This document shows positions 9,901 through 17,200 of a DNA stretch of 64,000 bases, piece by piece. This DNA is from Mactromeris polynyma (Eukaryota > Mollusca > Bivalvia > Venerida > Mactridae), in NCBI GenBank assembly GCA_032209605.1, contig JASFXZ010000001.1, positions 38,444,619 through 38,508,618 of the forward strand. The letters are read 5' to 3'. The translations under genes and the position numbers were made by a program. How positions within the stretch are numbered: the first letter of the stretch is position 1; each line of letters opens with the position of its first letter. Below the pieces are notes generated by a model. That model saw nothing but the letters and a program-made list of their open reading frames with translations. It ran no database searches and was not told the origin of the DNA.

Positions 9901-10905
9901 ACGTACTATCTCGGATGTCAGGTGCGTAGTGTGCCATACTATTTTACTCATATGAGTAAACTTTAGAATGAAAGGTTTTTAAAAAATGAAAGTCTTAAAA
10001 ACTCGAAACATGCAATAACATTTCAGGGGAGGGCAATCCCTTCCCAAACATAATCCCCATGACTAATTCCTCACAATCTGTTCACGCTACGCCCCTGGAT
10101 GTCATTAGGAAGACTTTGGTTAACATTTTGTCTATTGACAGTGATTTGATTTCATCAGGATCTCCTCGGTTAATGTTTTGTATTCAACTGTCAACTCGGT
10201 TAACATCACAGAAGATTGGCACTGTATATATACTACACAAGTATATATGCATATTCTATAGAAGGGGAAAATGGAGATAACTCTAGTTGGGATAAAGGGA
10301 AGGGGCTAGTGACATCTCCTTTGGTTAAAATTGTGTAATACAATGTGACACCTTTCGGAACTCATCGGTTAACATCATGGGTTAACTTGTGACGTCATTC
10401 GCAACTCATCTGTTGACATCAGTGTATGAATCATCGGTGTATATGTATATGCATATGATTATGATTATCTGGGACCAACATGTATACATTGGTACAAGTT
10501 TTATTCACGTTTGGATATTTCAATCATTATAGTGTACGCGTTTCAAACGAGAAAGTAATTGTCATATCGCTCAGAATCCTGGGAGCGTCGAAACAACAGA
10601 ATTTCACAACCAATATTAGACTAATAAACATACAAATACATATATTTATCTTCAAAATAATAAGCTTAAAAATAATAAAAGACTACAAAGAGAAGTTTCG
10701 GGTTTCCAATTCATTTAGAGTTATGACATCGAATGCCAAATTTCAAGAATTACCCGAGTCACTGTTATATATATAAGCCCTGGTCGCCTGTGTACGGTTC
10801 CAGCACTGAAACCATTGTCATTTAATGATTTTAATTAATCATTATTTTATTAAATAAATGTTTTCAGTGGTAACGAAAGACAGTGAGAAAATCATTAACT
10901 ACTGA
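3883..10905 (+). CDS. Ig-superfamily gene B: secreted three-Ig-domain protein, lachesin/IgLON-like
   Basis: Eight exons with GT/AG boundaries and compatible phases assemble into 317 residues: 3883-3910, 5481-5593, 6323-6524, 6748-6885, 7775-7900, 9056-9207, 9589-9745 and 10868-10905. Residues 1-18 (M-R-F-I-H-Y-F-L-G-C-C-L-I-S-G-V-Q-S) look like a signal peptide. Ig1 spans about 20-112, with the C at T-L-P-C, the W at V-R-W-F and the C at D-I-Y-T-C. Ig2 spans about 117-200 (M-R-C, V-E-W-F, D-V-Y-K-C). Ig3 spans about 205-305 (M-S-C, V-F-W, Y-G-T-Y-T-C). The fold order and spacing resemble lachesin/IgLON adhesion proteins, which are normally GPI-anchored. Here the C-terminus is short and polar, so secretion is predicted. 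Function (adhesion or recognition) is inference. The last exon is the least certain part. Confidence 0.72.
4490..4673. mobile_element. MITE with CAGTAAAACC terminal inverted repeats
   Basis: The left end CAGTAAAACCCC and the right end GAGGTTTTACTG are inverted repeats. The interior is rich in GACCACCTCAATAATAAGA-type words in both orientations. TA precedes the left end. Related copies lie at 57187-57349, at 4926-4996 (right half only), possibly at 35778-36146, and as a scrap at 2073-2115. There is no coding capacity. TIRs of this form flanked by TA suggest a Tc1/mariner-type non-autonomous element, but that is inference. Confidence 0.65.
4926..4996. repeat. partial CAGTAAAACC MITE
   Basis: The words CCAATGGTGG and TACTATTGAGGTTT match the right half of the 4490-4673 element. 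The left half is missing or decayed. Confidence 0.5.
5152..5311 (+). repeat. 22-bp tandem repeat
   Basis: Four adjacent 22-base units begin at 5224, 5246, 5268 and 5290, each starting GATTTCAACTTC and ending in AATTC plus two bases. An isolated related unit lies at 5152-5173. The array ends about 170 bases before gene B exon 2. Confidence 0.85.
5481..5593 (+). CDS. gene B exon 2 (leader end, first half of Ig1)
   Basis: The exon is flanked by CAATTTAG and GTACGT. It encodes C-L-I-S-G-V-Q-S, then N-T-T-V-A-A-K-L-N-G-Y-V-T-L-P-C, which carries the first Ig1 cysteine. It ends in phase 0. Confidence 0.75.
5700..5945 (+). mobile_element. tRNA-derived SINE, copy 1
   Basis: The tRNA-like head has a near-perfect pol III B box (GGGTTCGAACCCC, 5739-5751) and an A-box-like region before it. 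The body shares words with the next copy (GGTTCTAT) and with the antisense copy at 7028-7262 (CACTTGGxTCTTC). It lies in the intron between gene B exons 2 and 3. Confidence 0.65.
6030..6245 (+). mobile_element. tRNA-derived SINE, copy 2
   Basis: This is the same family and orientation as copy 1. The B box is GGGTTCGAAC (6068-6077), followed by an A-rich 3' end (GACGTAAAGCCACAAAAAAA) typical of molluscan SINE tails. Confidence 0.65.
6323..6524 (+). CDS. gene B exon 3 (second half of Ig1)
   Basis: The exon starts V-R-W-F-S-G-K-D with the core tryptophan. It continues through R-M-T-I-Q-K-P-A-P-N-E-W-N-L-R-I to D-I-S-F-A-D-I-Y-T-C, the second cysteine. The W-x-L-x-I then D-x-Y-x-C pattern is typical of IgLON/lachesin domain 1. 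It ends in phase 1 at a GTAAGT donor. An N-I-T sequon (N-glycosylation) is present in D-T-N-I-T-V. Confidence 0.85.
6748..6885 (+). CDS. gene B exon 4 (first half of Ig2)
   Basis: After TTTCCCAG the frame reads A-P-K-I-D-D-S-L-S-T and later Q-E-G-D-T-A-I-M-R-C-V-A-T-G-I-P-T-P-I. The core tryptophan is in V-E-W-F-R-G. The E-G-D-x-A-x-x-x-C-x-A-x-G-x-P-x-P pattern is an I-set Ig hallmark. It ends in phase 1 at GTCAGT. Confidence 0.88.
7028..7262 (-). mobile_element. tRNA-derived SINE, copy 3 (antisense)
   Basis: The reverse complement carries the B box around 7201-7210 and the family words ATCACTTGCCCCTCACC and CACTTGGATCTTC. It is inverted relative to copies 1 and 2, so gene B pre-mRNA could form intronic hairpins. 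Confidence 0.6.
7775..7900 (+). CDS. gene B exon 5 (second half of Ig2)
   Basis: The exon encodes L-K-I-L-K-V-E-R-Y-A-S-D-V-Y-K-C-R-A-T-N-K-N-G, the strand E to G region of an I-set domain. It ends L-D-V-T in phase 1 before GTAAGA. The usual glycine before the tyrosine is replaced by valine (D-V-Y). Confidence 0.88.
8390..8520 (+). repeat. possible LINE/SINE 3' end
   Basis: The segment ends AATAAACTGAATTGAATTAA before a short A run. This is the kind of ATTGAATTGAA-type tail seen on invertebrate non-LTR elements. No coding sequence is recognisable upstream. Confidence 0.35.
9056..9207 (+). CDS. gene B exon 6 (first half of Ig3)
   Basis: After GGTAATTTCAG the frame reads E-P-E-V-N-V-M-S-S-E-V, then G-E-A-V-V-M-S-C-V-V-Q-G-F-P, and D-V-F-W-T-D. 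It ends in phase 0 before GTAAAT. It pairs with exon 7 to complete Ig3. The intron inside the domain follows the same halves-per-exon layout as Ig1 and Ig2. Confidence 0.85.
9309..9404. repeat. short foldback element, copy 2
   Basis: The arms GAGACCAGTCTGA (9310) and TTGAGACTGGTCTAC (9390) are inverted repeats about 95 bases apart, in the intron between gene B exons 6 and 7. The interior matches 2245-2318 and, reversed, 41001-41092. Confidence 0.6.
9589..9745 (+). CDS. gene B exon 7 (second half of Ig3)
   Basis: This is the counterpart of gene A 140-296, with acceptor ATGTCAG and donor GTACGA. It carries I-I-S-V-H-D-Y-G-T-Y-T-C-K-A-R-G-E-N-K, the F-strand cysteine of Ig3. Changes relative to gene A cluster before and after that cysteine (Q to P, T-F to I-I, S to Y, R to T, L to I, Q to T). 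It ends with V-E-L-K-E-R plus one base. Confidence 0.85.
10868..10905 (+). CDS. gene B terminal exon
   Basis: After TTTTCAG two bases complete valine. The frame reads V-T-K-D-S-E-K-I-I-N-Y and stops at TGA 10903-10905. No hydrophobic or GPI-attachment-like tail follows. Conservation of frame and stop in gene A supports it. AATAAA signals follow at 11046-11056. Confidence 0.55.
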
Positions 10906-11045
10906 CAAGGTTTAGATGACAGTCTCGGAACACCAAGTAGAGTTTAGGTGCATATGTGGATTTTTAGTTGCTTTTTTAAGTTCAGGGTTGCTAGAAGTTT
11001 GTACGTGAATACTTTTGACATGTTACTTGAAAAATATTTTGTAGA

Positions 11046-11056
11046 AATAAAATAAA
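11046..11056 (+). terminator. poly(A) signals of gene B
   Basis: Two overlapping AATAAA hexamers lie about 140 bases after the stop, at the position conserved with gene A. Confidence 0.45.
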
Positions 11057-11193
11057 TTGTAGATAAGTATGACGTTTTTGTGGTTTTGTGTTGTTGTTAT
11101 GATTTGCAGCAAAAGTATTTTGCCACAATCAGACTCTATCTGGTGTAAAGTACAACAAGAACTATATGAATATTTGTAAATGTGGCTTCACTG

Positions 11194-11207
11194 CCCCCCC
11201 CCCCCCC
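11194..11207 (+). repeat. poly-C run, C14
   Basis: A run of fourteen C matches the C11 run behind gene A (1743-1753). The duplicated flank continues past it to about 11300. Confidence 0.9.
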
Positions 11208-11785
11208 TTAACTAACAACTCCAAGGCTGTAAAGCACCATTTTTATGAGTGTCCTTTATGTGTTTAGAGAAATCCTTGGTTTCCCCCTTCCCCTTGTATG
11301 ATTCTATTGCCGGACGTAATAAATTATATGTATTCGAACTGATTTTCTTGGCTTGCCCCTTTTGCCCCCCACTCCTTAATTTGGTTTGGCAATGAGCCAG
11401 ACAATACCCTACCACCCCATACCTATTTATAAATGTTTGCCCTTACACCTTATGTACTCTTAGTGATTGTGTGCTGATGTTTCCCATGTATCTGTGTGGG
11501 GAAGCATTGTCTTGTGAATGTGGCGTTCCATGTACCAAATAATCCTTCATTCGTGTCTGTCTTTAACATGACACAATATTACACAACAAGTTAAAACAAT
11601 CATTACACACATTATCGACGGTGACTAAGCGAGGCGCTATGAAAGTTTGGTAGGAATATAAAAAAAAACATAAAAAATACATCAGCAAGGAAAATGTAGT
11701 CACATAAAAACATCATTTACATATACAATTGAGATAATACACGACAACTTGTAGCCTAGACTTAATGCCAATTAACAAAATCACT

Positions 11786-11815
11786 AGCATCTATGATCAT
11801 TAAGAAAATAATTAA
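11786..11815 (+). repeat. 30-bp direct repeat, left copy
   Basis: A perfect 30-base match to 12328-12357 begins AGCATCTATGATCATTAAGA. The two copies flank an antisense LINE fragment. Confidence 0.95.
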
Positions 11816-12327
11816 ACATAAACGAATTAAACATTTTAAGAACTGATCAAGTATCATAGAAGATAAGAGGTGCCAGGATTGTGTTGAAATTCTCAAACAT
11901 CAAAAACTTATTTTCCACAACAAGAAGACAAAATAAATAGTTCAAAATACAATGCAGTGTCCGTAGTATTTCAGGGGAAATGAGTTTAAACAGTTTCTTA
12001 AAAGTATTCAATGATTGAGCGCCTAGAGGATATTGCCAGGGAGCATTCCACAAGCTAGGAGCAGCATTCTCAAAGCTACTGCCTCCACATAGAACAGTTC
12101 TATCCCTTGCCATCACTAATGTCAGCGAGGTACTTTCACGTAAGTCCTTACCTGGACTATAAATCTTCAACATTTCGTCTATAAATAGCAGAGATGATCT
12201 ACGCTCCCACTTAGTGCTTTGGTTCCACTACCGTTACACTCACGAATTCATATGAAGCGCCCGTTCCTAAAGGTGAGTAAGATTGACCACGTAGGCCTAA
12301 TGCCTGATAAGTATGAATACAAACACG
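11816..12327 (-). pseudogene. antisense LINE ORF2 C-terminal fragment
   Basis: On the minus strand the ORF ending near 11847 reads D-R-T-V-L-C-G-G-S-S-F-E-N-A-A-P-S-L-W-N, then S-L-N-T-F-K-K-L-F-K-L. This is the conserved C-terminus of L2/CR1/jockey-like ORF2 proteins (A-P-x-L-W-N-x-L-P then S-L-x-x-F-K). The frame remains open upstream past R-R-S-S-L-L-F-I-D. The RT core is absent, so this is a 5'-truncated copy. It lies exactly between the two 30-bp direct repeats. Confidence 0.7.
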
Positions 12328-12357
12328 AGCATCTATGATCATTAAGAAAATAATTAA
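12328..12357 (+). repeat. 30-bp direct repeat, right copy
   Basis: This is identical to 11786-11815. It may be the second half of an unusually long target-site duplication around the antisense LINE fragment. The next LINE begins just after it. Confidence 0.95.
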
Positions 12358-12360
12358 TAA

Positions 12361-13711
12361 AATAATTTATTAATAGACAGACACAACACACTTTCTGACC
12401 AACAGCATGGATTCAGAAAGCGTCGGTCTTGTGAGAGTCAGCTTATACTCACCCTCCAGGACCTAGCCTCTGGAATGGAAGAGGGTGAACAGATTGATGC
12501 CATCCTTCTAGACTTCAGCAAAGCCTTCGACAAAGTACCCCACCAGCGCCTTCTGTACAAGCTCCACCATTATGGCATACAAGGAACAGTCCTACAGTGG
12601 ATTGAGAGCTTTCTGACAGATAGAAGTCAACAGGTCATTGTCGAAGGCCAGTCTTCGCATTCAGCCCCAGTAACCTCCGGAGTACCCCAAGGCTCTGTCC
12701 TCGGACCCCTACTGTTCCTGCTATATATCAATGACATGCCAGGGAAGGTCCAATCCACCTCGAGACTCTTTGCAGACGACAGCCTCCTGTACAGAAGGAT
12801 CAAAACAGTTGAGGACACCAATGCCCTGCAAGATGACTTACAGAAGCTGGAACAGTGGGAGACTGACTGGCAAATGCAGTTCAATCCGACCAAGTGCGAG
12901 GTATTACGGATCACTCGCAGGAAGTCTGCCATCCATGCCACATACAAAATACACGGGCAAGACCTCAAAATCGTGGAGAATGGGAAGTATCTGGGGGTGA
13001 CTCTCAACAACAAGCTGTCATGGAACAATCATGTTGATGCCACCTCCAAAAAAGCCAACAACAGCCTAGCAGTCTTGAGAAGAAACATCACCAGATGCCC
13101 TCCGGATGTGAAGGCCCAATGTTACAAGACCTTGGTGAGACCAATCTTGGAGTACGCTTCACCAGTGTGGGATCCTCATACCAACAGCAACATTGCTAAA
13201 TTGGAGGCAGTCCAAAGACGAGCAGCGCGCTTTGTGACCGGGGACTACAAGACGACAAGCAGCACGACAGACATGATGTCCAAACTTCAATGGCCTCCCC
13301 TGCAAGATAGACGCATGAATGCCAAAATCATCACGATTTACATGATTAGCCATTTCCTGGTTGATATCCCTGCAGCTACCTTCCTCCATCCATCAGCACT
13401 GTCAACCAGAGGACACACCCTGAGGTACCTGGTGCCATTTTGCCGTACAGATACATACAAGTACTCCTTCTTCCCTTCGAGTATTCGCCTATGGAACCAG
13501 TTGCCAGAGTCTATTGCCACAGCCCAGACCCTTGACACTTTCAAGGCTAGGCTCGCGGCCCACCATCAGTGACAACACATCTTGTTTTTATCCGTTTTTA
13601 TCCGTTTTTAAATGCACTATTCTACCTTCACAACGACCTTGTACAGTTTCACTTGTGTGTCGATGCCCCAGAGTGGGCCCTGCACAATATTTGGAAGAAG
13701 AAGAAGAAGAA
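12361..13711 (+). mobile_element. 5'-truncated non-LTR retrotransposon (LINE)
   Basis: The frame is open from 12361 and recognisably LINE-like (L-S-D-Q-Q-H-G-F-R-K-R-R-S-C) about 35 codons before the first in-frame ATG at 12475. The coding end is 13572. A roughly 120-base 3' UTR then ends in a GAA microsatellite at 13690-13711. The endonuclease domain and RT fingers are missing, which is typical 5' truncation from incomplete reverse transcription. No convincing target duplication is visible. The reading frame is undamaged, so the insertion is probably young. Confidence 0.88.
12475..13572 (+). CDS. LINE ORF2 fragment: reverse transcriptase palm/thumb and C-terminus
   Basis: The 365 residues from the first ATG encode the catalytic half of a jockey/CR1-type reverse transcriptase. 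Motif A is D-F-S-K-A-F-D-K-V-P-H (residues 13-23). Motif B is G-V-P-Q-G-S-V-L-G-P (69-78). Motif C is F-A-D-D (99-102), with phenylalanine instead of the commoner tyrosine. Next come N-P-T-K-C-E and Y-L-G-V-T-L (motifs D and E), then R-P-I-L-E-Y-A-S-P-V-W-D and R-L-W-N-Q-L-P-E-S near the C-terminus. All catalytic aspartates of the visible motifs are present. Without the N-terminal endonuclease it cannot be autonomous. The ATG is only a formal start. Confidence 0.9.
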   Translation: MEEGEQIDAILLDFSKAFDKVPHQRLLYKLHHYGIQGTVLQWIESFLTDRSQQVIVEGQSSHSAPVTSGVPQGSVLGPLLFLLYINDMPGKVQSTSRLFADDSLLYRRIKTVEDTNALQDDLQKLEQWETDWQMQFNPTKCEVLRITRRKSAIHATYKIHGQDLKIVENGKYLGVTLNNKLSWNNHVDATSKKANNSLAVLRRNITRCPPDVKAQCYKTLVRPILEYASPVWDPHTNSNIAKLEAVQRRAARFVTGDYKTTSSTTDMMSKLQWPPLQDRRMNAKIITIYMISHFLVDIPAATFLHPSALSTRGHTLRYLVPFCRTDTYKYSFFPSSIRLWNQLPESIATAQTLDTFKARLAAHHQ

Positions 13712-14171
13712 TACGAATTTTATACTGAATGCTGCAAGTCACTGCACTGGAGTTATGCGGATTAAGTGTGAAATTCTTGTTATAATAAGTGCAGCAGTAA
13801 GCTGTACATGGAACACACTATGTTTATATACGGTCCCTGACTGTACTCGCTGCAGTCTATTTAAAGTAGAATTCGAAATGCCGATAAGAATCGCATTACA
13901 ATAGGGTCCAATCTGTCAATAACACTAAAAGCCGCACATAAACCATCCTACATTCTTAGCAATAATTGCTAATATCTTCCTTTATAATGACTTCAGAATA
14001 AAAGGGTCTATATCATATCAGTTTTTACTCATCAGATGCGTACAGTTATGATTTCCCAGGTCAAATCTTTCGAGTACATATATTACTTTTCGCATCATCG
14101 TGTTATTTCGTGAAATAGACCTTATCCGTTCTCCAACGGGTTTTATCCATTGTGATCACGTGACAGCAAAG
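13573..14171. other. LINE 3' UTR and presumed SNX promoter region
   Basis: After the LINE tail (GAA repeats to 13711) the sequence to 14171 is non-coding. It should hold the SNX promoter and 5' UTR. No TATA box stands out at a useful distance. A CACGTG palindrome lies just before the ATG. Confidence 0.4.
14156..14163 (+). promoter_or_regulatory. TCACGTGA palindrome (E-box / CLEAR-like site)
   Basis: TCACGTGA sits nine bases upstream of the SNX start codon, in the wider context ATCACGTGAC. That matches nine of ten bases of the CLEAR consensus GTCACGTGAC bound by TFEB/MITF-family bHLH factors at endolysosomal genes. One occurrence this close to the ATG may be chance or part of the 5' UTR. Confidence 0.4.
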
Positions 14172-14249
14172 ATGGCGAACATAGAACCTCCCCCGATGGA
14201 TGATGAGAACTTAAACGACGATAGTGACATATTTGCGGACACAAATGAG
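14172..14249 (+). CDS. SNX1/2: SNX exon 1 (start, first D-I-F motif)
   Basis: The ATG at 14172 is followed by [25 protein letters not shown] and a GTGAGA donor in phase 0. The acidic D-D-S-D-I-F-A-D resembles the N-termini of SNX1/SNX2. It joins in frame to 22174. Confidence 0.82.
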
Positions 14250-17200
14250 GTGAGACATGTTTTTTCATAAAGAATAAGTACGTCAAATAAGCAAGCATCG
14301 ATATATTCGACAGATATTGCGCTATATATGCAGCTGCTGATGAAATGACTCGCCGGCTTTGCGAAACGGGGGTGGAGTCTCCTTTTTTTCTTCTAACGAC
14401 GAGAGTAACGTCCGTGTCGTTTAACAATCCTACAAAACATTCCTGATCATGTCAGCGGTGAAAATGGTGATGTCGATTTGAAGTATGACTTTATGGCATT
14501 GAAAGAGTATTTGCTGTTTTATTGTTCCAGATTGGGGTCATAATGTGATTAGCCAAAAGCTGTCAATAAAGCATCAGTCAAAATGAATCTCATGATAATT
14601 TTGTTGTACGAAATATACATTTTTCTGTCATGGTTAAATTTCTTAGGACATGAAAGAAACAGACAGACAATGCAGAACTTTTGTGGTTATGTCGCAGGTC
14701 AGAGTGTCGTTAGACTAGTTTACTGTCTGATAGGCGGCTTTTTTAATTTCTGACTTTTGCCGACTATACAGACTAGTCTGCTAATGTTCTTTTACAATAA
14801 TAGATTCCGCAGGGAATCCTTGCGCAACTTTGATTACAAAAGATGAATGAAAACGTCTAAATCCCATGAAATAAATAGCATGTCCCCGAAGAACTAACCT
14901 TTTTCTCGCGATACACACCAATGGCATTCTTTATATACACAGCTTTACCTTACACCGACTATAAATACAAAGTCACTATGCAATTTGACCTGAATCGACC
15001 GCCATGACATTTTAGTGGCCGGTTGTTTTGATTCGTATCGACCAATCAGAATACGCGCACTTTACAATCCAGTTATTTGGGAGCTGTAGAAACCTGTACG
15101 CGTAAATTAGACAGCGAGCTCTATGGCAAGCGTAAATTAAATAGACACTGAAAGGATGTTCTGACTTATCGGTCTTAAAAAACTATTTTTTTTACCAAAC
15201 TTCTTAATTTAGAGATATTAAATATCAATATCTGCAATTTTCGCATCACTCTAAGAAGAGTATACTCGCGATTTGATAATATACAAACAACGATGATAAT
15301 TTTAAATAGTATTTTTTCATACTAAAATATACAGTAAATATTTTGTCTTACATGCCTATTTATACTTCGATTGTCTGCATGAAGAAATTAAAACTGATCT
15401 GATAGAACATCCTCGGAGTGTTTATACGAATATATAAACAAGATCCATTTACATTAAAATTATGTTGTTTATTACGCATATGACGCATAGTTATTTCGCG
15501 AAATTATTTACCGGGCACTCATTTATCGTTTATGTTCGTGTGTTTTCGATGTTGTACCGCGAGGTTTTGATTTGTTAAAATAGCACGCCTTAGAGGACGA
15601 TGGAAAAGCACGGAATATTACTAAGTGCCCGGTAAAGCATTTCGCACAATAAACTTCCACAATTAATATACATCTTGACATTGTGAAAAAGTTCTGCTTT
15701 TATGGGAAATGCATATGGTAGAGTGCGGAAACGGGCGTTGTCAGAATGGCAAGTGGTTCCATTTCGATTGTGTAGGATTGAAACGTTCTCCGAAAAAGGG
15801 TAAGGCTACTGTATTACTAGTCATTGTTGGAACTATTTAAATAGCAGACATAATGTTCAAATCTGATACTACTGTGAGACACCATGATGTATTTTTTTCT
15901 ATTAATTAACATGACATAAATTCTAAAGCAAATTATTGATAGGCGATGGCGCCGTACTGTATGAGTTAGAATCCCGCTATAGGGGCAAACTTTTGTATTT
16001 TTATATTGTATTTAACTTTTGTATTTAACTTTTGTTACAGATGAAGACTGGTACTGTTCGAAGGAATGTTCCGATGTAGTACGCAAAGGTGGGGACCAGC
16101 AGGACTGCATTTATCAATATTCAAAGGCACTAATGTGGGGCGGACTATCTGACATCATTAGGCGTCAGGCAGTCCGTTACAATGACGGACCAATGCTTCT
16201 GACTTTCTGGAAGAGGGATATCCTACAGTTTTTGACCAGGAACCACACCAAGTACTTCGTGTTGGCCCACCGACTTATAGTTGGTAAGCATTCCTATCAA
16301 GTAAAAGTAGTACTACAGTATTTATCTTTATATTATATATACTATATATACATATATAATTATATCCATTTTTTTTATATATATACCCCTGAAGAGCCTA
16401 TACAGGCGAAACGCATTGGGTTAAAGAAATAATTAAAATGAAAATAATTCATTTCTTGTACTTTTTGATATTTACGTTCTGGTAACGGATTTTGCTATTC
16501 TTTATCTTACAGGTACAAATGGATTCCTTCAGGAGCGATTGAGGCAGGATCTCATATGGAATCGAACAGTAAATATGCGTGGTGGGAGAGGCTGTAATGA
16601 TGAGACGGATCTGGTGAACGAGTTTCTGAATAGAGAGTTCAAAGGTTAGACATACTTTACTTTACTGAATAATACCTTAAGCTTACTTTAAACTCAGATT
16701 TCACGTAATGCCTTGTATCTGGCATTGTAAGAACAATACATACATTTGGCTTGATCAATTAAATGGTTACATATATAACTGCATCGCACACAGTAGGTAG
16801 AGCAAACTTGTGTTATATATTAAGTTAAATGAGGAATAACTACTTATAAATATTTTGGATATCAACACACACTAAATCACTGAACATTGGCATATTTTTC
16901 AGACAGCATCAGACAGCTCGGTGGCCAGACGACAGAGTCCACTCTGGAGCGACATGGGAAGCTTGCAGGTGGACTTGGCAAAGTTCTTGACGCAGCATTT
17001 GGATCAATTGTCGACCAAGAAGGACGACCAACAAAAAGAACTATAGACAACAGGAGGGATGACATGACAGTTTTTGTTGAAACACTGAAGTCAGAAAACC
17101 TGACTAGTGTCATTCCTGGTAGGCGTCATAGTGCCTTTCCAGGTTTTGACGCAGAATTTAAAATCAATGTTAATAACCTTGAAAAAAGAATTAATAAGTT

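Larger units (their letters stand above)
10906..11785. other. 3' flank of gene B
   Basis: The part to about 11300 is shared with gene A's 3' flank. Relative to this copy, gene A lacks about 45 bases after the C run. From 11300 to 11785 I see no gene. Confidence 0.5.

Noticed and set aside
10024..10060. CATTTCAG followed by an open stretch in both Ig copies (also near 575) as an extra exon
   Set aside because: The following frames are not conserved between the copies (indels and many changes), and no in-phase donor follows. It looks like intron.
12627..13028. 133-codon antisense open frame
   Set aside because: It is the reverse-strand shadow of the conserved LINE reverse-transcriptase frame. 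The sense strand carries all catalytic motifs.
13569..13904. 111-codon open frame after the LINE
   Set aside because: It starts in the LINE 3' UTR and runs through the GAA-repeat tail. There is no domain or splice context.
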